This document shows, piece after piece, positions 25,932 to 34,113 of a stretch of DNA of 64,000 nucleotides. The DNA is taken from contig NZ_QNUE01000007.1 in the NCBI RefSeq assembly GCF_003385595.1, forward strand, positions 1-64,000. Direction: 5' to 3'. Both the position numbers and the translations under genes were made by a program. Every line of letters begins with the position of its first letter. Within the stretch, counting starts at the first letter, position 1. This DNA is from Chryseobacterium flavum (GTDB lineage: Bacteria; Bacteroidota; Bacteroidia; Flavobacteriales; Weeksellaceae). The notes beneath the pieces were generated by a model. That model was not told the DNA's origin, did not search any database, and was given only the letters and a program-made list of their open reading frames with translations.

Positions 25932-26207
25932 TATATTTCTTTTCTGATGTAGGTAATCTGCTTACATGTAATAGTACCTGTAAAAATTTCATCTTTATTT
26001 TTTCTCAGAAAATAATAACTCCACTTTTTGTCACCTGTAATTTTAATCCGAATGTCACTTTTTCTGACATGTAAAATGTTGCAGGAATTTTTTTTTACAA
26101 AATATTAAAAAAATATTAATTATTTCATTGATTGAATAGGAAGCAATATGGTGAAAATATCATTTTATAAGCTTTTTAATTTTATCAAATTCGCAATAAA
26201 ATTGGTT
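25932..26207. other. 276-base AT-rich spacer after rsgA
   Basis: No open frame of interest. There are two similar words, TACATGTAATAG near 25972 and GACATGTAAAAT near 26078, but no clear hairpin and no terminator for rsgA. Confidence 0.35.
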
Positions 26208-26320
26208 TATTTTTGAAAATAAAAAACCCAGCCGAAGCTGGGTAAAAACTAATAACCATGAAAACTCAAATTAAACATGAGAATCGCAATAGAATAAACA
26301 ATTACTGTGCCAAAGTTTAA
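26208..26320 (+). other. small transcription unit: -7 box, 5' hairpin and 20-codon frame
   Basis: TATTTTTG (26208-26215) is a -7 box. About 10 bases later, where a transcript would begin, there is a compact hairpin: ACCCAGC-CGAA-GCTGGGT at 26226-26243. An AT-rich linker and a 20-codon frame follow (26258-26320: MKTQIKHENRNRINNYCAKV). No terminator is seen before ndk's own -7 box (TAATTTTG, 26392-26399). It could be a small RNA, a leader peptide unit or a dispersed element. Confidence 0.45.
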
Positions 26321-26423
26321 TTTGTCATTTCTTAATAAAAGTTATTTTTATGTTAAAAAAAAATTAAAATCGAAATAAGAGATATTTTTTGTAATTTTGC
26401 AGCATTAAAAAAATAATACATTT

Positions 26424-26840
26424 ATGTCTAACATTACATTCACTATGATCAAGCCTGATGCTGTTGCTGACGGACATATCGGTGCTATATTGGGTAAGGT
26501 CGCAGAAGGAGGTTTTAAAATCAAAGCTTTAAAATTAACTCAGCTTACAGTAGCTGATGCTAAAAAATTCTATGAAGTACATGCTGAAAGACCATTTTAC
26601 GGAGAACTTGTAGAATTCATGAGCTCAGGACCAATCGTTGCTGCTGTTTTGGAAAAGGAAAATGCAGTTGAAGACTTCAGAACGTTAATCGGTTCTACCA
26701 ATCCTGCAGAAGCTGCGGAAGGTACAATCAGAAAAATGTTTGCAAGAAGCATTGGCGAAAATGCTGTTCATGGTTCAGATTCTGATGAGAATGCCCTTAT
26801 TGAAGCTCAGTTCCATTTTTCAGGAAGAGAAATTTTCTAA
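26424..26840 (+). CDS. ndk: nucleoside diphosphate kinase
   Basis: Transfers the terminal phosphate of ATP to other nucleoside diphosphates through a phospho-histidine. The 138 residues carry the full set of motifs: [15 protein letters not shown] at the N-terminus, [32 protein letters not shown], and the active-site His in [12 protein letters not shown] near residue 115. Length and sequence are normal. It is transcribed alone from a -7 box at 26392-26399 and stopped by the hairpin at 26862. Confidence 0.97.
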   Translation: MSNITFTMIKPDAVADGHIGAILGKVAEGGFKIKALKLTQLTVADAKKFYEVHAERPFYGELVEFMSSGPIVAAVLEKENAVEDFRTLIGSTNPAEAAEGTIRKMFARSIGENAVHGSDSDENALIEAQFHFSGREIF

Positions 26841-26861
26841 GAAATTCCCTCTATAAAATAG

Positions 26862-26886
26862 AAATCCGGAGATTTTCTCCGGATTT
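26862..26886. terminator. bidirectional terminator between ndk and the fucosidase gene
   Basis: An 11-bp perfect stem (AAATCCGGAGA/TCTCCGGATTT) with a TTT loop, followed by TGCTTTTTT on the plus strand. Confidence 0.8.
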
Positions 26887-26915
26887 TGCTTTTTTACATA
26901 TGAAGTTTTAGCTGT

Positions 26916-28760
26916 TTACAGGTTACTTTCTATTGCTCCGATTTTCTCTCTGTACAGCTCAAGAGGTTTATCAAGTAAAACAGCAATAACAGTCATGTTT
27001 TTATCCAGCCTTTCTTTAGGAATGTCAATATAAATTATTCCCGGTCTGTCACTCCAGTAAAGTTTATTATACAGGTCATAATTCAGCAAAGTTCCTTCCC
27101 CTGCCACTCTTATCCTTGCTATTCCGTTTTTTATTCCTTTTAAAGCGATAGGGCCGGTAGGTTCTCCTTCTACAAACAGATAAAGGGTTTGCCTGTCTTT
27201 TGAAATAGCGCTCATTCCCGCATAATGTCCTTCTGGTAATCCTTTTTCAGTGTCGAAGAGTGCTTCTGCGTGCCTGCTGATCCATTGCAGTGTTTCCGGA
27301 TTGGTCTGAGAGGTTTTAGGCAGTTTCATATTAAGTCCGTCATGAGTAAGGCCGGAATTAATAAACAGATTGTTACCATTATGAAGTGTGCTGGCAAGAT
27401 TATATATTGCCAACTGGCTGTCTTTCTGATCGAGCAGGTCAGAAAGCCGGTATTTTTCTGTTTCAAAATCCTTCAGAAATACAGGAGGTTCGTCAAAGGT
27501 AAGTTCAACAACCGTAACATCCTGATCAAATTTTACATTTGGGAAACGGAGAGTCAGTGTTTTGTCTTTGTAGTCTATACCAACTATGGTTTTAGAGTCT
27601 CCAATAATTTTTGCAGAAGAAGGCTTTGTTGCCAGGCCATAAACTTTTGTTATACTTTTGGCTTCCTCCAGATACAGAAATAGTGTTTTTTTAGAGTTGG
27701 ACAAGGCTGACTTTCCTTTATAATTTTCAAAAGGGATTCCACGATCTGTCTCATATACCGCTTGCTTGTTCTTTGAAACCCATCTGCCCAGATTTTTTAA
27801 GATTTCAACCTGTTTTTGCGGAATTGTTCCATCAGCTTTTGGACCGATATCGAGCAACAGGTTGCCTCCCATACTGATGACATCTGTTAAAGTGCGGACA
27901 ATCATGTTCGGTGTTTTGTAATGATTGTCATGAGGCTGGTATCCCCAGGAATCATTTATAGTATAACAGAGTTCCCAATATGGATTTGAAGGAGCAACCA
28001 CCGGAATTCCCTGTTCGGGAGTGTCATAATCACCATGATTATTTAACCTGGAATTGATGATGATATCAGGATTATATTGCTTTAAAATATCAAGTGTCCC
28101 GGAAGATTTCCATTCTTCAGACGTATGTTCCCAGTCGCCATCAAACCAAAGCAGGTCAGGGTGGTATTGTGATGAAAGTTCTTTTAACTGGGTCTGGTAA
28201 TAAGTGATAAAATTTTGCCAGCGTTCAGGTTCATTTCTGAGCTCATACCGTTTTTTTGTCCGGGTATTAATATCATAATAAGGGTGGCTCCAGTCCGGAA
28301 GTGAAAAATACAAACCGGTCTTTAGCCCGGAATTTTTAAGACTGGAGATAAAAGGGGTTAACACATCTTTTCCGGCTGCCGAATCACCGGATATGGTGAT
28401 GGCCTTTTCTGCTTTTGAATTCCAAAGAGATACGCCGTCATGATGTTTGGTAGTGATGACTGCATATTTCGCTCCTGATTCTTTAATCAATTCTGCCCAT
28501 TGACCGGGCTTATAGTCTGAGGCTGAAAATCCGGTCAGCTGCTTCATGTAATTTTCATGATTGATATAATTATTGAAGAATGACCAGGATTCGGAAATTC
28601 CGTTAACAGAATAGATTCCCCAATGAATAAAAATACCGAGTTTGGCATTTTTAAACCATTCCATCTTTTTCTTGTTGTCAACAGATTGAGCCTGTACATC
28701 AGCATGATATGCAGATAATGCTAATCCAAGGAAAACAGCCTTTATCAGCTTGTTTCTCAT
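26916..28760 (-). CDS. exported alpha-L-fucosidase, GH29
   Basis: Glycoside hydrolase that removes alpha-L-fucose from glycans, probably periplasmic. The start is the ATG at 28760, giving 614 residues and a signal peptide 1-24 (LALSAYHADVQA/QS). GH29 motifs: KLGIFIHWGIYSV, AVITTKHHDGVSLWNS, GLYFSLPDWSHP, the nucleophile Asp in LLWFDGDWE near residue 206, and GGNLLLDIGPKADG. The C-terminal part contains the same module twice (about 322-430 and 490-610). No other glycan gene is adjacent, so it is not in a typical utilisation locus. Confidence 0.93.
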   Translation of the reverse strand: MRNKLIKAVFLGLALSAYHADVQAQSVDNKKKMEWFKNAKLGIFIHWGIYSVNGISESWSFFNNYINHENYMKQLTGFSASDYKPGQWAELIKESGAKYAVITTKHHDGVSLWNSKAEKAITISGDSAAGKDVLTPFISSLKNSGLKTGLYFSLPDWSHPYYDINTRTKKRYELRNEPERWQNFITYYQTQLKELSSQYHPDLLWFDGDWEHTSEEWKSSGTLDILKQYNPDIIINSRLNNHGDYDTPEQGIPVVAPSNPYWELCYTINDSWGYQPHDNHYKTPNMIVRTLTDVISMGGNLLLDIGPKADGTIPQKQVEILKNLGRWVSKNKQAVYETDRGIPFENYKGKSALSNSKKTLFLYLEEAKSITKVYGLATKPSSAKIIGDSKTIVGIDYKDKTLTLRFPNVKFDQDVTVVELTFDEPPVFLKDFETEKYRLSDLLDQKDSQLAIYNLASTLHNGNNLFINSGLTHDGLNMKLPKTSQTNPETLQWISRHAEALFDTEKGLPEGHYAGMSAISKDRQTLYLFVEGEPTGPIALKGIKNGIARIRVAGEGTLLNYDLYNKLYWSDRPGIIYIDIPKERLDKNMTVIAVLLDKPLELYREKIGAIESNL

Positions 28761-28933
28761 ATTTTTCTTTTTTAGGATAAATATAAATAAAGAATACTTA
28801 TTTTCAAAAACAGGTATACAATCTGTTTGAATAAAACTGATAGGATTCCTGCTTCTGAAACCCACGGAAAAACTGTACATTTAGAATGAAAAAATAATGG
28901 AACGCTTATTGTAAATTTTCTAAAAAAAAGATT

Positions 28934-29155
28934 ATGAAAATTCCAGCATTGTTGATGGCCAGCTTGTTAGCTGCGGGAGTTTCTGCACAAACTGCAAAAC
29001 CCGTTACCAAAACGAAGAAACCGATAAAAAAAGTAAAAAAAACGCTCACCGGCGAAACCCCTGAAAAGCCAAAACCAGGAGAGCCTAAAATTATTGCTAA
29101 AAAAGATACTGTTCTTCGGCTGCCTCAGGGCTGTCCGGCCTGCGGAATGGGATAA
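28934..29155 (+). CDS. secreted precursor peptide of the MNIO locus (core CPACGMG)
   Basis: A 73-residue peptide: Sec signal 1-18 (MASLLAAGVSA/QT), then a Lys/Thr/Pro-rich linker (20-60) with no Cys, then an extreme C-terminus LPQGCPACGMG with the only two Cys, at 67 and 70. It ends 4 bases before the DUF692/MNIO gene. DUF692 enzymes are known to act on Cys in short, often signal-bearing peptides (methanobactin, bufferins, the Haemophilus HvfA peptide). The C-x-x-C core is therefore the likely modification and metal-binding site. The modification itself is not visible from sequence. Confidence 0.75.
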   Translation: MKIPALLMASLLAAGVSAQTAKPVTKTKKPIKKVKKTLTGETPEKPKPGEPKIIAKKDTVLRLPQGCPACGMG

Positions 29156-29159
29156 GATT

Positions 29160-30254
29160 ATGGAAAGACCATTGGTAGGAGTATCCATGATGGCAGAGGC
29201 TGACTTTGTTTCTGCTGTTTTACCTTTATTGCAGGACAATGCCATAGATGTGCTGGAGTGGTCATTTGATACTTTTTTTGAGACAGAAGAACCGGACTGG
29301 CTCTGTGATCTCCTGAATTTCTATGCTGGAAACGACCGTTTGATAGGGCATGGTGTTTATTATTCGCTTTTTGAAGCAAAGTGGACAGACAGACAGGAAA
29401 TATGGCTTGAGAAGCTGAAGAAAGAAGTCTGTAAGAGGAAGTATAATCATATTACCGAACATTTCGGCTTTATGAATACTGAAAATTATCATCAGGGCAT
29501 CCCGCTTCCGGTTCCTTTACATCCTAAAATTCTTGAAATAGGCAAAGACAGGCTCAACAGGCTGCAGGATGCGGTACAACTTCCTGTTGGGGTGGAAAAT
29601 CTGGCATTTTCTTTTTCTGTTGAAGAAGTTAAAGAACAAGGAATATTTCTGGATAAACTTATAGAAGAAATGGAAGGTTTTCTCATTCTTGATCTTCATA
29701 ATATTTATTGTCAGGCTTGCAATTTTGGGGTGGAAATGCAGGAGATTATTGGTTCATATCCTTTGCATAAGGTAAAGGAAATTCATCTTTCAGGAGGAAG
29801 CTGGCAAAATAGTGTGTACAGAAAAAAACCGGTTCGCAGGGATACGCATGATGACGCCATTCCTGAGGAATTATTTGCTGTGCTGCCTTCTGTATTATCA
29901 CAATGCAGCAATCTGGATTATGTGATTGTTGAAAGACTGGGGCATACCATCAATACGGAAGATCTGAAACAAAATTTTTTAGATGATTTTATAAAGGTTA
30001 AAACAATTGTGGAGAAATCCGGTTGTCAAAAGCAAAATACAAAAGACTGGTTCCCTAAAAAGAATATCCTTGCTAAACCTGTTGAGGATGCCGTTTTGTA
30101 TGAAGAGCAGGTAAGGCTTACGAAACTTTTATTTAATCATACGGATCCAATCATAATTCAGCATGAAGATTTTCATTATTTTAACACGGGTAATTGGGAT
30201 CACGAAATGATTCTGACAGCTCAGAATATTATTAAAAAATGGAATCCCTATTAA
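29160..30254 (+). CDS. DUF692 / multinuclear non-heme iron oxygenase (MNIO) with C-terminal extension
   Basis: TIM-barrel iron enzyme expected to modify Cys in the adjacent peptide. Family residues seen in the 364-residue product: H64 (GHG), E100-H101 (ITEHFGF), E146-N147 (VENLAFS), D178/H180/N181 (LDLHNIYCQACNFG), H209 (IHLSGGSW), D228-T-H230-D231 and E258 (VIVERLGH). These match the usual metal-ligand pattern. The start is the ATG at 29160; an earlier TTG runs inside the precursor gene. After the barrel (about 290) come 70 extra residues (ending HEMILTAQNIIKKWNPY) not present in ordinary DUF692 proteins, possibly a peptide-recognition module. No separate partner gene is present. Confidence 0.87.
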   Translation: MERPLVGVSMMAEADFVSAVLPLLQDNAIDVLEWSFDTFFETEEPDWLCDLLNFYAGNDRLIGHGVYYSLFEAKWTDRQEIWLEKLKKEVCKRKYNHITEHFGFMNTENYHQGIPLPVPLHPKILEIGKDRLNRLQDAVQLPVGVENLAFSFSVEEVKEQGIFLDKLIEEMEGFLILDLHNIYCQACNFGVEMQEIIGSYPLHKVKEIHLSGGSWQNSVYRKKPVRRDTHDDAIPEELFAVLPSVLSQCSNLDYVIVERLGHTINTEDLKQNFLDDFIKVKTIVEKSGCQKQNTKDWFPKKNILAKPVEDAVLYEEQVRLTKLLFNHTDPIIIQHEDFHYFNTGNWDHEMILTAQNIIKKWNPY

Positions 30255-30282
30255 ACTTGACTCTTAACCATAAATATAAAGT

Positions 30283-30774
30283 ATGAAAATGGAAACTCTT
30301 CTGTTGATTATTACCGCCGTGCTTACCGCTTTGGTGGCAGGGCTTTTTTATGCATACTCATGTTCTGTTGTATTAGGATTGGGTAAGCTTCCGGATGCTG
30401 AATATTTAAAAGCAATGCAGCATATTAACCGTGAAATTCTTAATCCTGTATTTTTTATGAGCTTTATGGGAACTGCAATTCTTCTTCCCCTGTCTGTATT
30501 TATACTTCGTGGTGATCAACCGGTTTTTATTTTACTTCTGGCGGCGGCACTGACTTATCTGATCGGGGTTTTTGGTGTTACCATTGCAGGAAATGTTCCT
30601 TTGAATGATATGTTGGATAAATTTGATGTTGCCGGATCTACAGCGGAAGCAATTAAACAGATGCGTGAAAGTTTCGAGAACAGGTGGAACCTTTTAAATA
30701 ATATCAGGTCTGTTTTTTCTCTGATCAGTATTATTCTGGTAATCGGAGCATGTATCCGGTACAGGGAATTGTAA
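30283..30774 (+). CDS. DUF1772 four-helix membrane protein
   Basis: Inner-membrane protein of 163 residues with hydrophobic segments at about 5-25, 55-75, 80-102 and 140-158. It has the DUF1772 hallmark of a polar stretch ending FENRWNLLNNIRSVFS before the last helix, plus NVPLNDML. It starts 28 bases after the MNIO stop, so it is likely co-transcribed with the MNIO and precursor genes. In bufferin/Hvf-type loci a DoxX-like four-helix protein often accompanies the DUF692 gene; this protein may play the equivalent part. Its activity is unknown. Confidence 0.75.
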   Translation: MKMETLLLIITAVLTALVAGLFYAYSCSVVLGLGKLPDAEYLKAMQHINREILNPVFFMSFMGTAILLPLSVFILRGDQPVFILLLAAALTYLIGVFGVTIAGNVPLNDMLDKFDVAGSTAEAIKQMRESFENRWNLLNNIRSVFSLISIILVIGACIRYREL

Positions 30775-30913
30775 CGAGCGCTAGGTGGAAATACTGAACG
30801 GGAAAAGCCGTATTTCTACTGATGCATGGTCAGAATTTTATCCGGAACTTTGAGTTGCTTTCAAAGACAATAATTAAAGCTAATAACCACATCTGTTCAA
30901 TTCCACAATGAGA

Positions 30914-30937
30914 AAAGGCAACCTTTCGGTTGCCTTT
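30914..30937. terminator. bidirectional terminator
   Basis: A 10-bp stem (AAAGGCAACC/GGTTGCCTTT) with a TTTC loop, between the DUF1772 gene and the convergent rpe gene. Confidence 0.8.
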
Positions 30938-30959
30938 CTGTATATTTAAAATAATCTGT

Positions 30960-31610
30960 TTAGATCTTTAAAAGCTCAATAGTTCTTTCAGGACTTTCAG
31001 CAGAAAATACTGCGTTACCTGCAACCAGAACGTCTGCTCCGGCTTCAAAAAGCTTTGAGGCGTTATCAAGGTTCACGCCTCCGTCTACTTCAATAAGCGC
31101 TGTGGAATTATTGCTTACTATCAGATCTTTGGTTTCAGCAATCTTTTTATAGGTATTCTCAATGAATTTCTGCCCCCCAAATCCTGGATTTACACTCATT
31201 AATAATACAAGATCTACATCTGCAATAATATCTTCAAGCATTAATACCGGAGTGGAAGGGTTTAAAACAACACCTGCTTTTGCTCCTCTGCTTTGAATAT
31301 GGTGGATTGTTCTGTGAAGATGGGTACACGCTTCATAATGTACAGAAATCAGGTCCGCACCATAATTGATAAACTCATCAACATATTTTTCAGGCTCAAC
31401 GATCATCAGGTGTACGTCCACAAATTTTTTAGCATGCTGCTGAACGGTTTTCATAACCGGAAAACCAAAAGAAATGTTAGGAACAAATCTTCCGTCCATG
31501 ACATCAATGTGGAACCAGTCAGCCTGAGAATTGTTCAGCATTTCAATGTCTCTTTGCAGATTCCCAAAGTCTGCCGATAAAAGGGATGGAGCAATAAGCT
31601 TCGTTTTCAT
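30960..31610 (-). CDS. rpe: ribulose-phosphate 3-epimerase
   Basis: Interconverts ribulose-5-phosphate and xylulose-5-phosphate in the pentose phosphate pathway. The TIM-barrel motifs are complete: APSLLSADFGNLQRDIEML, WFHIDVMDGRFVPNISFG, VDVHLMIVEPEKY, LLMSVNPGFGGQKFI, and IEVDGGVNLDNASKLFEAGA. Its 216 residues are normal. It lies 100 bases downstream of the M42 peptidase gene on the same strand; the gap holds no strong hairpin, so read-through is possible. Confidence 0.96.
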   Translation of the reverse strand: MKTKLIAPSLLSADFGNLQRDIEMLNNSQADWFHIDVMDGRFVPNISFGFPVMKTVQQHAKKFVDVHLMIVEPEKYVDEFINYGADLISVHYEACTHLHRTIHHIQSRGAKAGVVLNPSTPVLMLEDIIADVDLVLLMSVNPGFGGQKFIENTYKKIAETKDLIVSNNSTALIEVDGGVNLDNASKLFEAGADVLVAGNAVFSAESPERTIELLKI

Positions 31611-31710
31611 TTTTACTTTTATACTTTTACTTTATTAGATATAAGACATCAGGCATCAGATAAAAGAGGTCTGACTTTTATACTTAAATTCTGTATCTGA
31701 AACCCTGTTC

Positions 31711-32784
31711 TTAATGATATTTAAGTTTCATTTCCGGTTTAATCTTAAGAACGGTTTCATAGATAAGCTTGATTACATTACCTACATCTTCTTTAGATAC
31801 CATTTCTACCGTAGTATGCATATAGCGCAAAGGTAAGGAAATTAAAGCACTTGGCACCCCGCCGTTAGAGTGGGCAAAAGCATCAGTATCAGTTCCGGTT
31901 GCTCTGCTGGCTGCAGCTCTCTGGAAAGGAATTTTTTTGGTTTTTGCAGTGTCAATAATTAATTCTCTGATGGTGTGGTGAACACTTGGTGCGAAGAATA
32001 CTACCGGTCCGGCGCCGCATTTTTGGTCACCTTCTTTTTTCTTTTCAATCATCGGTGTTGTTGTATCATGGGTAACATCTGTTACGATAGCAATATTAGG
32101 TCTGATTGTATCAGCGATCATATCCGCTCCGTATAATCCCACTTCTTCCTGAACAGAATTGGTGATATAAAGCCCGAACGGGATTGTTTTTTTATTCTCT
32201 TTCAAAAGTTTTGCTACTTCGGCAATCATGAACCCGCCGATTCTGTTATCTAACGCCCTGCAGACAAAATACCTGTCATTCATTTCAAAGAATTCATCCG
32301 GGTATGTAATCATACACCCAACAAAAATTCCCATTTCTTCTACTTCTTTTTTTGAAGTTGCTCCACAATCAATAAAAATATTTTCAATTTTAGGGGCAGG
32401 TTCATTCTGGTTGGTTCTGGTATGAATTGCCGGCCAGCCAAAAACGCCTTTTACAATTCCTTTTTCTCCATGAATATGAACTACTTTGGAAGGGGCAATG
32501 GTCTGATCTGAACCTCCGTTCCTTATCACGTAGATCAGTCCGTCATCTGTTATATAATTTACATACCATGAGATTTCATCTGCATGAGCTTCAATGACCA
32601 CTTTAAATTCTGCGTCGGGATTAATAATACCATAGCATGTACCATAATGATCCACTTCAATTTTATCTACATATGGCCTGATATAGTCCATCCAGACTTC
32701 CTGTCCTTTATGTTCGTAACCGGTTGGTGATGATGTGTTTAGGTATTTTTCTAAAAATTTTAAAGATTTCTTTTCAAATTTCAT
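31711..32784 (-). CDS. M42-family metallo-aminopeptidase
   Basis: Cytosolic dinuclear-metal aminopeptidase of the glutamyl aminopeptidase/TET type, 357 residues. Metal-site motifs are present: VVIEAHADEISW near residue 70, the bridging-Asp motif RALDNRIGGF, catalytic and ligand Glu in TNSVQEEVGLYGAD, and TDVTHDTT. The C-terminal RYMHTTVEMV supplies the last His. Related enzymes form large tetrahedral assemblies and trim short peptides. It faces the DUF4294 gene, with 53 bases between the starts. Confidence 0.92.
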   Translation of the reverse strand: MKFEKKSLKFLEKYLNTSSPTGYEHKGQEVWMDYIRPYVDKIEVDHYGTCYGIINPDAEFKVVIEAHADEISWYVNYITDDGLIYVIRNGGSDQTIAPSKVVHIHGEKGIVKGVFGWPAIHTRTNQNEPAPKIENIFIDCGATSKKEVEEMGIFVGCMITYPDEFFEMNDRYFVCRALDNRIGGFMIAEVAKLLKENKKTIPFGLYITNSVQEEVGLYGADMIADTIRPNIAIVTDVTHDTTTPMIEKKKEGDQKCGAGPVVFFAPSVHHTIRELIIDTAKTKKIPFQRAAASRATGTDTDAFAHSNGGVPSALISLPLRYMHTTVEMVSKEDVGNVIKLIYETVLKIKPEMKLKYH

Positions 32785-32837
32785 AAAAAGGAATGATTTT
32801 TGCGTTCAATTTTTGCTCTTATATAAGTGTAAAAATA

Positions 32838-33542
32838 ATGAATTTTAGGAAGATTAGCTGTCTTTTTATCTTCTTTTTTGGAGTCAGTGTCTTTGGTCAG
32901 AAGGATTCTATTGTGGCAAAACCTCTTAACCAATATCCTGCTGAATCCCTTAAAGTGGATGAATTTGGCAATAAGTATTATTACGACGAACAGCAAAAAG
33001 TTAAAATCTATGAAGTTAACGGAGAGCCTGTAGTGGTAATGGATGAGCTGGTTTTGGTCAATAAGCCGAGATTCAACAATCAGCTCGATAAAAACTACTA
33101 TTACTTCCTGAATAAAAAACTGTACAGGGTGTATCCTTTGTTTGTAACTGCCCTGCAGCAGTACCGCGATATACAGAAGGATATGAATGATATGGACAGC
33201 AAGGCGAAAAGAAAGTTTGTAAGAGACAGGCAGAATATGCTTGCTGATCAGTATGAAAAACAACTAAGGGATCTTACAACTACTGAAGGACAGGTCTTTG
33301 CAAAGCTGATGAACAGGGCCACCGGAAAAAATGTATATGAAATCATCAAAGAACTGAGAGGAGGATGGAGTGCTTTTTGGTGGAATGTAAAGGGGAAAAT
33401 GGCTGATATAGATCTGAAAGAACAGTATGATCCCCATAGAAACAGAAGTGATGAATTTGTAGAATCTCTTCTTCAGTCCAACTGGAATTCAGGGTATCTT
33501 AAACCTTATCCGGGGGCTAATCAATTTAAAGTTAAAAAATAA
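32838..33542 (+). CDS. exported DUF4294 protein
   Basis: A 234-residue protein with a signal peptide (FIFFFGVSVFGQ). It has features of the DUF4294 family of Bacteroidetes: VDEFGNKYYYDEQ, YYYFLNKKLYRVYPLFVTAL, and ITTL-type helical core DMDSKAKRKFVRDRQ. A C-terminal segment YDPHRNRSDEFVESLL follows. The function of the family is unknown; it is conserved in flavobacteria and probably periplasmic. The ATG at 32838 is chosen because it starts directly before the signal peptide. Confidence 0.8.
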   Translation: MNFRKISCLFIFFFGVSVFGQKDSIVAKPLNQYPAESLKVDEFGNKYYYDEQQKVKIYEVNGEPVVVMDELVLVNKPRFNNQLDKNYYYFLNKKLYRVYPLFVTALQQYRDIQKDMNDMDSKAKRKFVRDRQNMLADQYEKQLRDLTTTEGQVFAKLMNRATGKNVYEIIKELRGGWSAFWWNVKGKMADIDLKEQYDPHRNRSDEFVESLLQSNWNSGYLKPYPGANQFKVKK

Positions 33543-33547
33543 AATAT

Positions 33548-33579
33548 AAAATTCCTGTAATAAAGATTACAGGAATTTT
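33548..33579. terminator. strong bidirectional terminator
   Basis: A 14-bp perfect stem (AAAATTCCTGTAAT and complement) with an AAAG loop, followed by T-runs. It overlaps the stop codon of the convergent Nudix gene. Confidence 0.85.
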
Positions 33580-33983
33580 TCTTTTAGTTTATCAAAAACT
33601 ATTTTGTCTATAGGAAGTGGAAAAGGATTATCAGGCCTGTCAATCTCCATCCATTCTGTTCTTTCTATACAAGGATCCATAATAAGGAAGTCTTCTTCAT
33701 TGGTAATGTTCACAATATAATAGATAGTCAGAAGCTGCTCATTCTCTCTGAACCGGGAAACCTGAAAACTCTCCTGAGTATAAAAGTGTTCCACGACTTC
33801 TATTTTTACATTAAGTTCTTCATCAAATTCACGATGCAGGCATTCCAGTACGCCTTCACCATATTCCAGTCCTCCGCCCGGAAACTTCACTAAAGGTTCT
33901 CCTGCATACTCCTCAAATAAAGTCAGAACTTTTTTGTCTTTCACTGCACAAGCATACACTCTAATGTTGATCTTGTCTATCAT
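33567..33983 (-). CDS. Nudix hydrolase
   Basis: A 138-residue single-domain Nudix protein. The Nudix box is intact (GGGLEYGEGVLECLHREFDEEL), so it should bind Mg2+ and hydrolyse a nucleoside diphosphate linked to another group. The N-terminus KINIRVYACAVKDKKVLTL is the usual first strand pair. The substrate cannot be told from sequence. It is upstream of no gene on its strand and appears to be transcribed alone. Confidence 0.88.
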   Translation of the reverse strand: MIDKINIRVYACAVKDKKVLTLFEEYAGEPLVKFPGGGLEYGEGVLECLHREFDEELNVKIEVVEHFYTQESFQVSRFRENEQLLTIYYIVNITNEEDFLIMDPCIERTEWMEIDRPDNPFPLPIDKIVFDKLKEKFL

Positions 33984-34113
33984 ATATATAATGTATAATA
34001 TTTTGTAAGGCTAATGTAAGAAATTTTGCATAAGCAAAAGGATGGAACAGTTTAAAGGTTAACATTAAACCGTAAAGAAAAGATGATAGCCTGTATGTTT
34101 TCGACGAGTTTAT

